The position numbers were made by a program, and so were the translations under genes. 64,000 nucleotides of DNA from assembly GCF_002608075.1 (NCBI RefSeq), contig NZ_LAHA01000018.1, forward strand, positions 27 through 64,026. Direction: 5' to 3'. Shown in pieces: positions 28,732-37,151 of the stretch. Within the stretch, counting starts at the first letter, position 1, and each line of letters begins with the position of its first letter. This stretch comes from Nostoc linckia z4. Lineage in GTDB: Bacteria > Cyanobacteriota > Cyanobacteriia > Cyanobacteriales > Nostocaceae. The notes beneath the pieces were generated by a model. The model saw only the letters and a program-made list of their open reading frames with translations. It was not told the origin of the DNA and did no database searches.

Positions 28732-29211
28732 ATGGTTCAGTATACTCTCGCCCAAAGCCCAGAAATTATCCTCACTGTTTCTGGTAAAGATTCAGCTAAA
28801 GCCCGTGACAAAGCAATGGATCAGTTAATGGAACTGATGGATGCAGGTAAGTTACCCACGGAACTAGAAGAAGGATTTGGCCCCCAACAATTAATTGAGG
28901 TTAAAGAGCCAAGTGCTGATACTGCTAACGGTGAGGATGCCATTACCCAAGCCGTGCAAGTTCTCAGTAATCTAGCAACCCTCAAGCTGAAAGTTCAAGA
29001 ATCACGAACTGAAGCCTTGGAAATTCGTCAAGCAGTTGATGTTCTGTTCACTGACGAATCAGTGAGTGAAGAGGAAATTACTCGCCTCAAGGAAGGCTTT
29101 AAAGTTCTGAAAAATTTTGCTCAAGCTAATGTGCGTTACCAAGAAGCACGAGCTAAAGCACAAGAAGCTAGGCAAGTTCTAGATCGAGCTCTGAAGTCGC
29201 CTGATAAGTAA
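28732..29211 (+). CDS. Soluble coiled-coil protein, unknown function
   Basis: A 159-residue acidic protein. The N-terminal 50 residues (YTLAQSPEIILTVSGKDSAKARDKAMDQLMELMDAGKLP) are followed by a linker and a long helix from about residue 68 to 155, with heptad patterns (NLATLKLKVQESRTEALEIRQ; ARAKAQEARQVLDRAL). It has no cysteine and no membrane segment. It seems a conserved cyanobacterial hypothetical. ATG start, divergent from the membrane protein gene 165 bp away, and closed by a clear terminator. Confidence 0.7.
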   Translation: MVQYTLAQSPEIILTVSGKDSAKARDKAMDQLMELMDAGKLPTELEEGFGPQQLIEVKEPSADTANGEDAITQAVQVLSNLATLKLKVQESRTEALEIRQAVDVLFTDESVSEEEITRLKEGFKVLKNFAQANVRYQEARAKAQEARQVLDRALKSPDK

Positions 29212-29252
29212 TTGTTCGAGTAATGTATTTTAAGTTGTTTGAACCCAAATGC

Positions 29253-29285
29253 AAAAAGACAGGCATAAGCACCTGTCTTTTTATT
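29253..29285. terminator. Bidirectional rho-independent terminator
   Basis: AAAAAGACAGG-N8-CCTGTCTTTTT hairpin. The A-run before and T-run after make it usable on both strands, ending the 159-residue gene (+) and the tRNA-Gln transcript (-). Confidence 0.85.
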
Positions 29286-29287
29286 TA

Positions 29288-29359
29288 CTGGGGCGCTAGG
29301 ATTCGAACCTAGGAATGGCGGGACCAAAACCCGCTGCCTTACCACTTGGCTACGCCCCA
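29288..29359 (-). tRNA. trnQ: tRNA-Gln (UUG anticodon)
   Basis: A 72-nt cloverleaf read on the minus strand: acceptor TGGGGCG/CGCCCCA, D arm with AGCCAAGTGGTAAGGC, anticodon stem GCGGG/CCCGC with loop TTTTGGT (anticodon TTG), and T arm CCTAGGTTCGAATCCTAG. CCA is not encoded. A terminator follows. Confidence 0.95.
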
Positions 29360-29756
29360 ACAACTTCACCCTACTTAATATAGCAGCTAGTCATGGGTTT
29401 GTGTCAAGTACTTTTATCGTTGATTTTAGTAGGTGAATTTTTGCACAATCCTAGAGTCAAGCAGTGAGTGTTTGAAGCGATGACACAAACCTTGGTTTAC
29501 GGAAAAGCCAATTCTCTATGAAGATGCGCCTAATTATTTTGCAATGTAGCAAATTAACCTCAGCGTACTTATACGTTGAAAAAATCTAATATTTGGCATA
29601 GCCTCATCAAGAAACGGCATCAGAATTCAGGAGCCAGAAGGGTTAAACAATGAGGAAAAATATTTAATGAACCAGTGTACTATTGTAGTAGATACCCCTA
29701 AATTCTGATTTCTGACTCCTGGGTGCTGAATTCTGACATTTTTTCCCACCAATTAA

Positions 29757-30602
29757 TTAATCGATAACAATTACTTCGAGTTCAATTTTTTGCCCGCTGA
29801 CAAAATGTAAAAATTGAGCCATTTTAATCAACAAAAGTATTGCATAGCTATTTTGTGATTTAGTCAGTATCCAATTAGTTGTTTTAGCTGAGAACATCGC
29901 TTTGCCAATCGACATTCCTCTAAGCTTACTCAGTATTTTGAAATTAGCAGTTTTGAATACTGAACCACAGTTTGGTGCTGTATTATCTTGATGTTTTTTT
30001 GCCCAATGTTGTCTGAAAACTATAGGATTTTCTGTGAATGTTTGCGGTTCAAATTTAAAAACTGCACTCAATATTAGTTTGGAGTGGACACCAGTGAATA
30101 TAGTTTGTCGATAATCTCGTACAATTTGACTGTTATCAAGTGTTTTTATTGAGCCGTCTTCAAAGAATGTTACACTTTCCACAAAATCATATATAGTACA
30201 TCCATGTTGCCTTCCCCTACCAGCGTTCATTGCTAATGCACCACCAATAGTTGCCGGTACAGACGCCAGATAATAAAAAGAGTCCGCGGAGTTTTGGTAA
30301 CAGTGTTTTAATACCTCCATAATCGAAACAGAAGAAGACACTTCTACTCTGTTATCACCTAGACTTTTTATGTACTTGGGTAGTTTATTTTTCAATATCA
30401 ATGATTGGATATTCTTTCTGGCAAACAACGTGTTAGAGCCATTTCCAATTATGTAAATATTGACTTTATTTTCTTTGGCCCAATTACAGTATTCCTGTAG
30501 TTCTTCAATACTATTAATCTCTCCTACTCGCTGAAAATTATGTTGGGTTCTGTAGTGAGAAAGATTATTTGATGTTAAAGATTCAATTTTCAAATTAGAC
30601 AT
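29757..30602 (-). CDS. MurB-like FAD-dependent UDP-N-acetylenolpyruvoylglucosamine reductase family protein
   Basis: A 281-residue protein of the MurB fold: FAD-binding IYIIGNGSNTLFARKNIQ, LASVPATIGGALAMNAGRGRQHG, VRDYRQTIF (YR-S/T-xF motif), NCGSVFKTA (corresponding to the NxGSFFKNP segment with the catalytic Ser proton donor) and a C-terminal LELEVIVI-type Glu. The classic role is reduction of UDP-MurNAc precursor in peptidoglycan synthesis. It lies 5 bp downstream of a pyruvyl transferase gene, so it may be a paralog acting on an enolpyruvyl/pyruvyl sugar of a surface polysaccharide. It is slightly shorter and more divergent than housekeeping MurB. ATG start. Confidence 0.8.
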   Translation of the reverse strand: MSNLKIESLTSNNLSHYRTQHNFQRVGEINSIEELQEYCNWAKENKVNIYIIGNGSNTLFARKNIQSLILKNKLPKYIKSLGDNRVEVSSSVSIMEVLKHCYQNSADSFYYLASVPATIGGALAMNAGRGRQHGCTIYDFVESVTFFEDGSIKTLDNSQIVRDYRQTIFTGVHSKLILSAVFKFEPQTFTENPIVFRQHWAKKHQDNTAPNCGSVFKTANFKILSKLRGMSIGKAMFSAKTTNWILTKSQNSYAILLLIKMAQFLHFVSGQKIELEVIVID

Positions 30603-30607
30603 TTTAA

Positions 30608-31717
30608 TTATTTTAACTCCTGATTCAATACCGCCTTACTTGCATAATCATTACTTGTTTGTGGTGAAATCGCTTGAAGTAAATGTTGTTTCGATTCTAG
30701 TATTTTTGATTCTAATATTTTTGATACTGACGCATAATCAATATCAAAAGTTTCTTCGCGAGTTGGCTGTTCATTGAAAGAAAATATGCGGTTTTCCAAA
30801 TTTAAATTCTTCAGCAAATCTGCAACTTTATTCTGTTTATCACTACGCAGAAATACATTAAAAGGTTTTTGAAAAATAATAGAAAATATAGTGCCGTGAA
30901 AAGTATTGGTGGCTATGTAAGATGCTTCACTAAATAGTCCTAACCACTCTTTTGGACTAGCACTTTCTAGATTTATCTGTGCTATTTCCTTGGGTTCATC
31001 TACTGAAACTATTGTAAGATTTTCAGATTTTGCTAATGATTTGATAAATTCTGCTTCTTTTGGTTCTATTTCATCATGAAAATATAACAAAATATATTTA
31101 CCGGGGATTTTTGGAGGAGTTTTAATTTTGTCATATTCAATTAAAAAAGTAGGATCTAAAACTTTTATAGCTTTTTGATTACATTCGTTATTAATAATAT
31201 TTGCGCTATTAGAATCCCGAACTAAAATAGTTTCAAATTCAGCAATTAAATTGGAAATCGTTTCGCGGTAATTTCCTAACTTTACGGTATTTCCAAAACT
31301 AGCGGCGTAGCTAATTTTACGAGTAGTTTCTTTATTAATAAAATCCAAAAAAAAAGCAGAATCAAAACCTCTAAAGGAATCTAGACACCATACTTGGTCG
31401 CTGCCACATATTACTACGTCATATTTATCGCGATAGTATTCTAAGCCTTTTTTATCATAGAATTTTTTCGGACTCAATTTAACAAGAGAAAGTAAAAACC
31501 GTCTCATTTTCCAAGCCCTGGGAATGTTCACAAAGATTTTTTCAGGCTTTTTCAGGGGAATTAAAGGTCTGAAGTATTTCCATACTATTTTTAGGGGTCG
31601 ATAGTCTATGATTTCAACATCATAGCCTTGGCTGTTAAGGAAAGTCCAAAGCGCACAAGCTTGGAGTGTTGCTCCATAATTGGTGACATGGTGAAAAGTT
31701 AAAATTCCAATTTTCAT
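30608..31717 (-). CDS. Polysaccharide pyruvyl transferase family protein
   Basis: 369 residues from ATG (an in-frame TTG five codons upstream is less likely). Motifs are MKIGILTFHHVTNYGATLQA, VVICGSDQVWCLDSF, FFLDFINKETTRKISYAASFG and a C-terminal NTFHGTIFSIIFQKPF with the family's conserved His. The family transfers pyruvate from phosphoenolpyruvate to sugars in exopolysaccharides or wall polymers, in the cytoplasm. It is directly followed, 5 bp, by a MurB-like gene and is about 600 bp from a WecG-type glycosyltransferase, which points to one polysaccharide pathway. Exact polymer unknown. Confidence 0.85.
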   Translation of the reverse strand: MKIGILTFHHVTNYGATLQACALWTFLNSQGYDVEIIDYRPLKIVWKYFRPLIPLKKPEKIFVNIPRAWKMRRFLLSLVKLSPKKFYDKKGLEYYRDKYDVVICGSDQVWCLDSFRGFDSAFFLDFINKETTRKISYAASFGNTVKLGNYRETISNLIAEFETILVRDSNSANIINNECNQKAIKVLDPTFLIEYDKIKTPPKIPGKYILLYFHDEIEPKEAEFIKSLAKSENLTIVSVDEPKEIAQINLESASPKEWLGLFSEASYIATNTFHGTIFSIIFQKPFNVFLRSDKQNKVADLLKNLNLENRIFSFNEQPTREETFDIDYASVSKILESKILESKQHLLQAISPQTSNDYASKAVLNQELK

Positions 31718-31732
31718 CTTTGCTCTCTGCAA

Positions 31733-32343
31733 TCTAATATGAATTCAGGACTAATTTGATGGTACTCAACTAAACTTCCTAGTTCTCTGTATGTCAAATC
31801 TAACAAACACTGGCAATCCAAATCTCAGCAGTTATGCATCTTGGATGAATCAAAATCTTGCACAATCCAGTATGAAGATGCTGAGTAATTAAAGCTAGTG
31901 TTTGTTGATTAACTCAAGGGATTAGGACGAAAAAAATAATTATAGAAGCTACTTGGTTTGGTTGACCATCGCAACTTTCTAGAGGATGTGATTAATTTGA
32001 TCGATAAATATTGGGATAATTTCATTCAAGTATCTGCAATGTAATTAAGTGTAAGGATTCTTTGAAAAATTTAATAGAATTTCAGCATTTATTAATGTGT
32101 ACTTACTGGAGTACTAGTGTATTTTTATTCCTTAAAGCTCAACCTTGAATAAGAGTCTACCATAACATTTTTGTAGTTTTATTATTTTTTAATAAACTTT
32201 TGTCCATAAAATTCTTTGAGAAGTGAGTCTTTGGAATTTCAGTATTAAATATATCGCTAGTTATATTGTTCGAGTTTAGTTGATGTATAAATTCGCTAAT
32301 AATTGCTTATAAGAGCATAAATACATTTATATTTTTTACTTAC
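31733..32343. other. Intergenic region, 610 bp, no gene seen
   Basis: An AT-rich stretch between the pyruvyl transferase start and the end of the WecG-type gene. No ORF with coding character, no clear terminator and no RNA motif were seen. Confidence 0.5.
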
Positions 32344-33141
32344 TTAGTCTCCAGTTTCTTGCAGGAAGACAGCTACAATACGACTTGATGAAAGTAATTG
32401 CTTAGTAGCTAGCCATATAAAGAGTGGAATTGTTCTAGAATAGCGACCAAAAAGCCGACGTGGTTCTTGAATCCATCGATATAGCCACTCAAGTCCTAAG
32501 TCTCGAATTACACGGGGTGCGCGTTTGTGGATTCCTGCATAAACTGGGAAAACTCCACCTAGTCCAATCATCACAGCTTGTATTTTGCCCTTGTGTTGAG
32601 CTATCCAATTTTCTTGTTTTGGGCATCCCAAAGATACTAAAACAGCATTTGCACCACTAGAGTTAATTTTTTTAATCAAAGCTTCATCTTCCGTTGGAGT
32701 CAAAGGACGAAACGGTAGAGGTTCCATAGCCGCTATCTTTACTTGAGGAAATTCGCGCTTTAACCTTTTTTCCATCCTCGAAAGAATTTCTGTTTGCGAA
32801 CCTAAAAAGAAAATACTGAGATTTTGTGTTTGAGATAACTGACACAAAGCCAGAAAAATATCCATCCCCGCTACGCGGTCTTGGTGGATAGCTCCCATTT
32901 TCCGCATCATCCAGACAAGAGGCATACCATCTGGGGTAACTATATCTGCATTTCGTAATAGACCGGCAAACTCTGGATTCCAGTGAGCTTCAATCAGCAT
33001 ATGTACATTTGCTACATATACACTTCTACTCTCACGCTTACTGGCCCATTTGATTATTGTTTGCACCTGGTCGTGAAAGCGTAGAGCCGTAATAGGAAAA
33101 TCAAGTACTTTTTGAGTAGGTAGAAGCACTCTTGCCACCAT
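32344..33141 (-). CDS. WecG/TagA/CpsF-family glycosyltransferase (GT26)
   Basis: A 265-residue enzyme of the GT26 family: RSVYVANVHMLIEAHWNPEF, ADIVTPDGMPLVW (conserved Asp-Gly-Met), IFFLGSQTEIL, and VSLGCPKQENWIAQH, followed by GLGGVFPVYAG and RAPRVIRDLGLEWLYRW, all diagnostic. It transfers N-acetylmannosaminuronate-like or related sugars to lipid-linked acceptors at the inner membrane face. It shares strand and region with the pyruvyl transferase and MurB-like genes. ATG start; full length. Confidence 0.9.
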   Translation of the reverse strand: MVARVLLPTQKVLDFPITALRFHDQVQTIIKWASKRESRSVYVANVHMLIEAHWNPEFAGLLRNADIVTPDGMPLVWMMRKMGAIHQDRVAGMDIFLALCQLSQTQNLSIFFLGSQTEILSRMEKRLKREFPQVKIAAMEPLPFRPLTPTEDEALIKKINSSGANAVLVSLGCPKQENWIAQHKGKIQAVMIGLGGVFPVYAGIHKRAPRVIRDLGLEWLYRWIQEPRRLFGRYSRTIPLFIWLATKQLLSSSRIVAVFLQETGD

Positions 33142-33615
33142 AAATAATTCCTGTGTCCAATAAAAGAATCCATAGATTACCTAGACCATTCCGAATATTG
33201 AACAATTCAGATTAGATAACTCCTGACCTTTTTTAGGCTTGTGTTATCTTTGGAAGCTAACACATGGAGGTGCAATTGCCTTCTTTATACACTTTTTGGC
33301 TTTTCTGGTAATACTAGAATTATTCGTTGCTGTGTTTTAGTTTACTGGTATAACCAAAGGATTTCAGAGGCTGTTTGATAAAATTCATGTTTCCTTCATA
33401 ATTAATTTTTAATTGATTCATCTAAGCATTACAATTGCGATAAACTTCTCAAAGATTATATTTTGTATTATGTAATATTGGTTACTCTTTATTTTTGGAA
33501 CAGTAAAAATACTATAAATTTACTGTTATAATTTTGGCACCTAAGTATGCAATTGAGTTAAAAATCTAAATTATACTTATTTTTCTGCTAAAAAAGTTTT
33601 ATTATTTCTTTATTA
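33142..33615. other. Intergenic region, 470 bp, no gene seen
   Basis: A strongly AT-rich stretch. I see no coding ORF, repeat or structured RNA; promoters for the WecG-type gene are presumably near 33150-33250. Confidence 0.45.
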
Positions 33616-33873
33616 TTACAGATTCAACTCAAAGCCTGTATTTAAAATACATAATTTTAATTTTCGTTGAAGGTAACAGGCAAAAAATAAGGGGAAGATA
33701 AATGCATCTTCCCCTGCTGTATTATTTTTGTTTTGGTTAGCTTTGTTACCTTCCTTAAGTTTTTGCCTTAACATTTGTCTTTGCTTTTTGAGTTGTCGCT
33801 TCCTGGCAGAACCGCCTCTACCCTTATCATTCCTCCCTTCTTTACGGGGAGATTCCCATCTTTTGAGTCGCAT
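33616..33873 (-). CDS. Small basic protein ORF containing an internal terminator
   Basis: An 85-residue ORF. The first 50 residues are highly basic and polar (RLKRWESPRKEGRNDKGRGG, then ARKRQLKKQRQMLRQKLKEG), like an RNA- or nucleic-acid-binding tail. A GAGGT ribosome-like site lies 10 bases before the ATG. Codons for about residues 53-59 fall in a hairpin followed by TTATTTTTT on the coding strand, so most transcripts may end inside the frame. The part after this hairpin (hydrophobic FPLFFACYLQ) is probably not translated as written. It may be a small protein gene with a displaced stop, or an sRNA. Confidence 0.4.
   Translation of the reverse strand: MRLKRWESPRKEGRNDKGRGGSARKRQLKKQRQMLRQKLKEGNKANQNKNNTAGEDAFIFPLFFACYLQRKLKLCILNTGFELNL
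33684..33714 (-). terminator. Terminator hairpin inside the basic ORF
   Basis: GGGGAAGAT-N6-ATCTTCCCC perfect 9-bp stem, followed on the minus strand by TTATTTTTT. Confidence 0.75.
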
Positions 33874-34114
33874 AACCTTTTACCTCTTGTGATATTCAAT
33901 ATTTAACTACGAAAGACAAAAAATACTATAATTCTGTGACTTCTCTAGTAGATATGTTGTTTTTTAAGTGTAGTTATTTACTTTTATAGTATGTACTGTA
34001 CTATATTACATAATATAACATAAATTCCAAGTAATTTATTGATTATTCTTCGATCGCGACGTAATTTTTAGCGACTATAGAATAACAACCCCTATATATC
34101 AAGTTTTTTGGTAG

Positions 34115-34198
34115 TGGGCAGGAGGAGAATCGAACTCCTATGACCGCAAGGTCGCCACATTTTGAGTGTGGTGCGTCTACCAGTTTCGCCACCCGCCC
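34115..34198 (-). tRNA. trnL: tRNA-Leu (CAA anticodon)
   Basis: An 84-nt type II tRNA on the minus strand: acceptor GGGCGGG/CCTGCCC, anticodon stem CCACA/TGTGG with loop CTCAAAA (anticodon CAA), a long variable arm, and T arm AGGAGTTCGATTCTCCT. CCA is not encoded. No intron. Confidence 0.95.
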
Positions 34199-34380
34199 TA
34201 ATATTCAACTTCACTATTATACTCTATTTACTAATTTTGCAACAACAAATCTCAAAATTGATTCTCAGAGTTTTGTTGTGATGAATAACTTGATAATAAA
34301 CACATATCTGGATCTTACTTTTTTAGCTACCAGGCGATGATTTGAATGTAAGCCAATACGGTTCAATTCAAGTTTATCGC

Positions 34381-35502
34381 TTAAATACGTGTAAACTTTA
34401 ATAAACTAGCATCAATATCTTGTAGCTTGGCACAGCCGCTAAGCGCCATCGCGATGTTTAACTCATCTTGCAACAGAGAGATGACATGAGATACACCAGC
34501 TTTTCCTGCTACTGCTAGTCCCCACAAAATTGGTCGTCCGATGAGTACAGCTTTTGCTCCTAATGCTAAGGCTTTGAGAATGTCTGTGCCCCTACGAATA
34601 CCTCCATCCAACAATACTTCTACCCTACCATTGACAGCTGGTATAATTTCAGCTAGAGCATCTAAAGAAGCGATCGCACCATCGAGTTGTCTGCCTCCAT
34701 GATTAGAAACAATAATTGCTTGGGCACCATATTCCACAGCCCGCAATGCATCATCTGGGCGTAAAATTCCTTTGAGTACTAGGGGTAGTGGAGATATAGA
34801 CTGCAACCATTCCAAATCCTTCCAAGTGACTGCTGGGTTGAGCTGTTGAGCAAAATAGGTAAACAACCCCGATTCACCTTTTTCATGGGAAATGTCCAAC
34901 CCTGAGATAGTTGCTAGATTAGCTAAATGTAAGTCCAAGGGTAAAGCAAACTCATTACGTCTATCTTTTTCCCGTTGTCCAAGCACTGGTGCATCTACAG
35001 TAAGACAAAGTGCTTTATAACCTGATTTATACGCTTTTTCTACCAAAGCACGAGTTAATCCTCGGTCTTTGTGGATGTAAAGTTGAAACCAGCGTACCGA
35101 ATCTGGAAATTGCTCGCACGCACTTGCTACTTCTTCAATGCTCTTTGTTGCCATTGTACTTAAAATCATACCCATACCAGCTGATGCCGCAGCTAAAGCC
35201 GTAGCAACTTCGCCATCGGGATGAGCCAGACATTGAAAAGCCATCGGTGCAATCAACAAAGGTAGTTGCAGGGGTTGTCCTAAAATGGAAGTATTGAGAT
35301 GGCGATCGCTAACATCGACTAATACACGAGGTCGTAACTTGATTCGCTCAAAAGCGGTACGATTGTCTCGCAGGGTGATTTCGTCCCAGGCTCCACTACT
35401 GTAGTAGTCAAGGGCCATTTGGGATAAATAGTCTTTCGCGAGTTTTTCGTACTCAAACAGGTTAATGGGTTGAAAGCGATATTCGTTGGGTACAGCTGTC
35501 AT
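34381..35502 (-). CDS. FMN-dependent alpha-hydroxy-acid oxidase (lactate/glycolate oxidase type)
   Basis: A 373-residue TIM-barrel flavoenzyme strongly resembling the L-lactate oxidase of N2-fixing cyanobacteria. Motifs are INLFEYEKLAKDYLSQMALDYYSSGA, LLIAPMAFQCLAHPDGE, WFQLYIHKDRGLT, LVLKGILRPDDALRAVEYGAQAIIVSNHGGRQLDGA with the catalytic His and Arg, and the phosphate-binding LLDGGIRRGTDI/IGRPILWGL. It oxidises lactate or glycolate with O2, giving H2O2. Two oddities are Trp39 in SGAWDE, where relatives have a small or acidic residue, and Met117 in STM, where I recall Leu in Nostoc LOX. ATG start. It is monocistronic, with an unrelated gene fragment upstream. Confidence 0.88.
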   Translation of the reverse strand: MTAVPNEYRFQPINLFEYEKLAKDYLSQMALDYYSSGAWDEITLRDNRTAFERIKLRPRVLVDVSDRHLNTSILGQPLQLPLLIAPMAFQCLAHPDGEVATALAAASAGMGMILSTMATKSIEEVASACEQFPDSVRWFQLYIHKDRGLTRALVEKAYKSGYKALCLTVDAPVLGQREKDRRNEFALPLDLHLANLATISGLDISHEKGESGLFTYFAQQLNPAVTWKDLEWLQSISPLPLVLKGILRPDDALRAVEYGAQAIIVSNHGGRQLDGAIASLDALAEIIPAVNGRVEVLLDGGIRRGTDILKALALGAKAVLIGRPILWGLAVAGKAGVSHVISLLQDELNIAMALSGCAKLQDIDASLLKFTRI

Positions 35503-35551
35503 GGTAGCGATGGGGCATTAAGCAATGAGATATTTTTGAATCCCACCACAG

Positions 35552-35812
35552 TTATGATAAATCCTTCAGGAACCTGTTTAATAACTCTTCCCGCGATCGT
35601 TGTAGCAATAAAGAAGTGAATTCTTCTGGAGATAATACCAACAAAGGTTCAATAATTCTGATTAGTTCTGCATCTAAAGAGCCAAACCTAACTCGCAACA
35701 AATTTTCTATAACATTACGACGTTCTGCTCGGATTCCTTCGTCAAGTCCTTCTTGAATTCCTTCTTGTTTAGCTGCTGCTAATTTTTGTTCGTAAATAGG
35801 TGATAACCGCAT
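35552..35812 (-). pseudogene. C-terminal fragment of a Rpn/DUF4351-type nuclease-family protein
   Basis: 86 residues from ATG (MRLSPIYEQKLAAAKQEGIQ), with the EG-repeat linker QEGLDEGIRAERR and the terminal VIENLLRVRFGSLDAELIRII and LEELLNRF-like pattern typical of the C-terminus of PD-(D/E)XK transposase/Rpn family proteins. The N-terminal nuclease domain (200+ residues) is missing; upstream sequence is GTTGACT-type repeat. An upstream in-frame extension of 17 residues consists only of repeat. It is probably a decayed remnant. Confidence 0.6.
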
Positions 35813-35829
35813 AATTAAATCTCTGCTAC

Positions 35830-35882
35830 TGTTAATTGTTGACCTTTGACGGTTCACAGTCAACAGTTAACAGTTAACAATT
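35830..35882. repeat. GTTGACT/TCAACAG repeat with inverted halves
   Basis: A GTTGACC...GTCAACAGTTAACAGTTAAC block immediately upstream of the nuclease-family fragment, marking the apparent truncation point. Confidence 0.6.
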
Positions 35883-35951
35883 TTAAGGAAATCATTTATC
35901 TTTTGGACTTCCCTATGCTGAATGAAAATTGAGGAAAAATTTTAAGTAAAT

Positions 35952-36830
35952 TTACCAGTTTCGCCAGCCGCCTTTGGGTGCGACTTCATCATTTGTAGGC
36001 TTGAGTCCGTGACCTTGAATTAAAGATTGATATTCTGTGCTGCTTGCCCAGCGGTCAATTTCTCGCGCCCGTAGCACTGGTACTGGATGGGTTAATTGGG
36101 CTGTGCGCGCAGCTTTCACCATTTCACCGAGTTCGGTCTTGCTAATATCATCGTAAGCACGGGCTTGGGCAACAAAAGCATCGAGGTTGAGTTGCGGTGC
36201 TAAAGCCGGAGAACCACCAGCTAGTTTCATCAACACCGACATCACAACTTTGGGGTCTTGGGTTGCTAGCAATGCGGCGCGATCGCAGGTAAACTCAGCA
36301 CAGCGTACCCATTCCAAAAGTTGCGCTTGTATTGCTTGGGCAATGAAGCCACCGACATTGGGGACAATTGCCGCAGCTAATATTAATAAATTCACAGGGG
36401 TCAAGTAAACGCTATGGTCGCACTTGAGATGTCCCAACTCGTGGGCAATTACGGCTTGGATTTCCTCTGGTGTGAGAATATCAATTAAGGATGTGTGCAA
36501 GACAATAAAAGGCTGCTTACCCCGCACCGCAAAAGTATAAGCATTAGGAGCCGGATGCTGTCGGACGTACAACTGGGGAGGCTCTATATCCAAGATTTTG
36601 CAAGCTTCTAACAGCAACTGGTGTAAATCAGGCAGTTGTTTTTCACCCACTAGAACGCTTGAGGCAATATTTTCCACATAAAAAACCTGCTCTGCCATTG
36701 GCCCTAGCCAATTTCGCACCAACATATCGATGCCTGGTATCTGCTTGAGGGCATTAGTAGATTCTAGGTCTAATGGATGGCGAAATGAGTCAGCTTTTAA
36801 ACCAATCAGGGGGGTTTTGAAGAAGGACAT
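35952..36830 (-). CDS. M48-family zinc metallopeptidase
   Basis: 292 residues from the ATG of MSFFKTPLIGLKADSFRHPL (an in-frame TTG six codons upstream gives little). Contains VIAHELGHLKCDHSVYLTP, the HExxH zinc motif of HtpX/Ste24-type proteases, with the third ligand Glu in the downstream CAEFTCDRAAL. One hydrophobic helix (TPVNLLILAAAIVPNVGGFIA) follows the motif. A substrate-groove segment ...NAYTFAVRGKQPFIVLHTSL is typical. It is likely membrane-associated and degrades misfolded membrane proteins. Monocistronic. Confidence 0.88.
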   Translation of the reverse strand: MSFFKTPLIGLKADSFRHPLDLESTNALKQIPGIDMLVRNWLGPMAEQVFYVENIASSVLVGEKQLPDLHQLLLEACKILDIEPPQLYVRQHPAPNAYTFAVRGKQPFIVLHTSLIDILTPEEIQAVIAHELGHLKCDHSVYLTPVNLLILAAAIVPNVGGFIAQAIQAQLLEWVRCAEFTCDRAALLATQDPKVVMSVLMKLAGGSPALAPQLNLDAFVAQARAYDDISKTELGEMVKAARTAQLTHPVPVLRAREIDRWASSTEYQSLIQGHGLKPTNDEVAPKGGWRNW

Positions 36831-36924
36831 AGTGCAGCAAGCTATCAAAAATACAACTATGGAAGCTGGCTGGTTAAATCAACAGCCTCCCACAGATAGT
36901 ATAGCGATTAAGTAGGGTCGGCTT

Positions 36925-37140
36925 TATGGAGGGGGTAGGGGAGAAAGGGAGACAAGGGAGAGGGGGTAGACAAGAGACTTCTTGCAGAAGTCGGGAAAAG
37001 GGGAAGGGGAAAGGGGGAAAGGTTTGTTATTTTCCCTTTTCCCACCTCTTACAAAAAGAACTTTTGCAAGAGATCTAAGGAAGAAAGATTGCTATCTTAT
37101 CCCCCTTGTCTACCTTGTCTACCTTGTCTACCTCATCAGA
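36925..37140. repeat. STRR blocks (GGGAGACAA and ACCTTGTCT units)
   Basis: G/A-rich units (GGGGGTAGGGGAGAAAGGG, GACAAGGG) at 36930-37020 and three tandem ACCTTGTCT units at 37108-37134. They are partly complementary to each other and fill the gap between the M48 gene and the end of murA. Confidence 0.75.
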
Positions 37141-37151
37141 GCATCACAACT

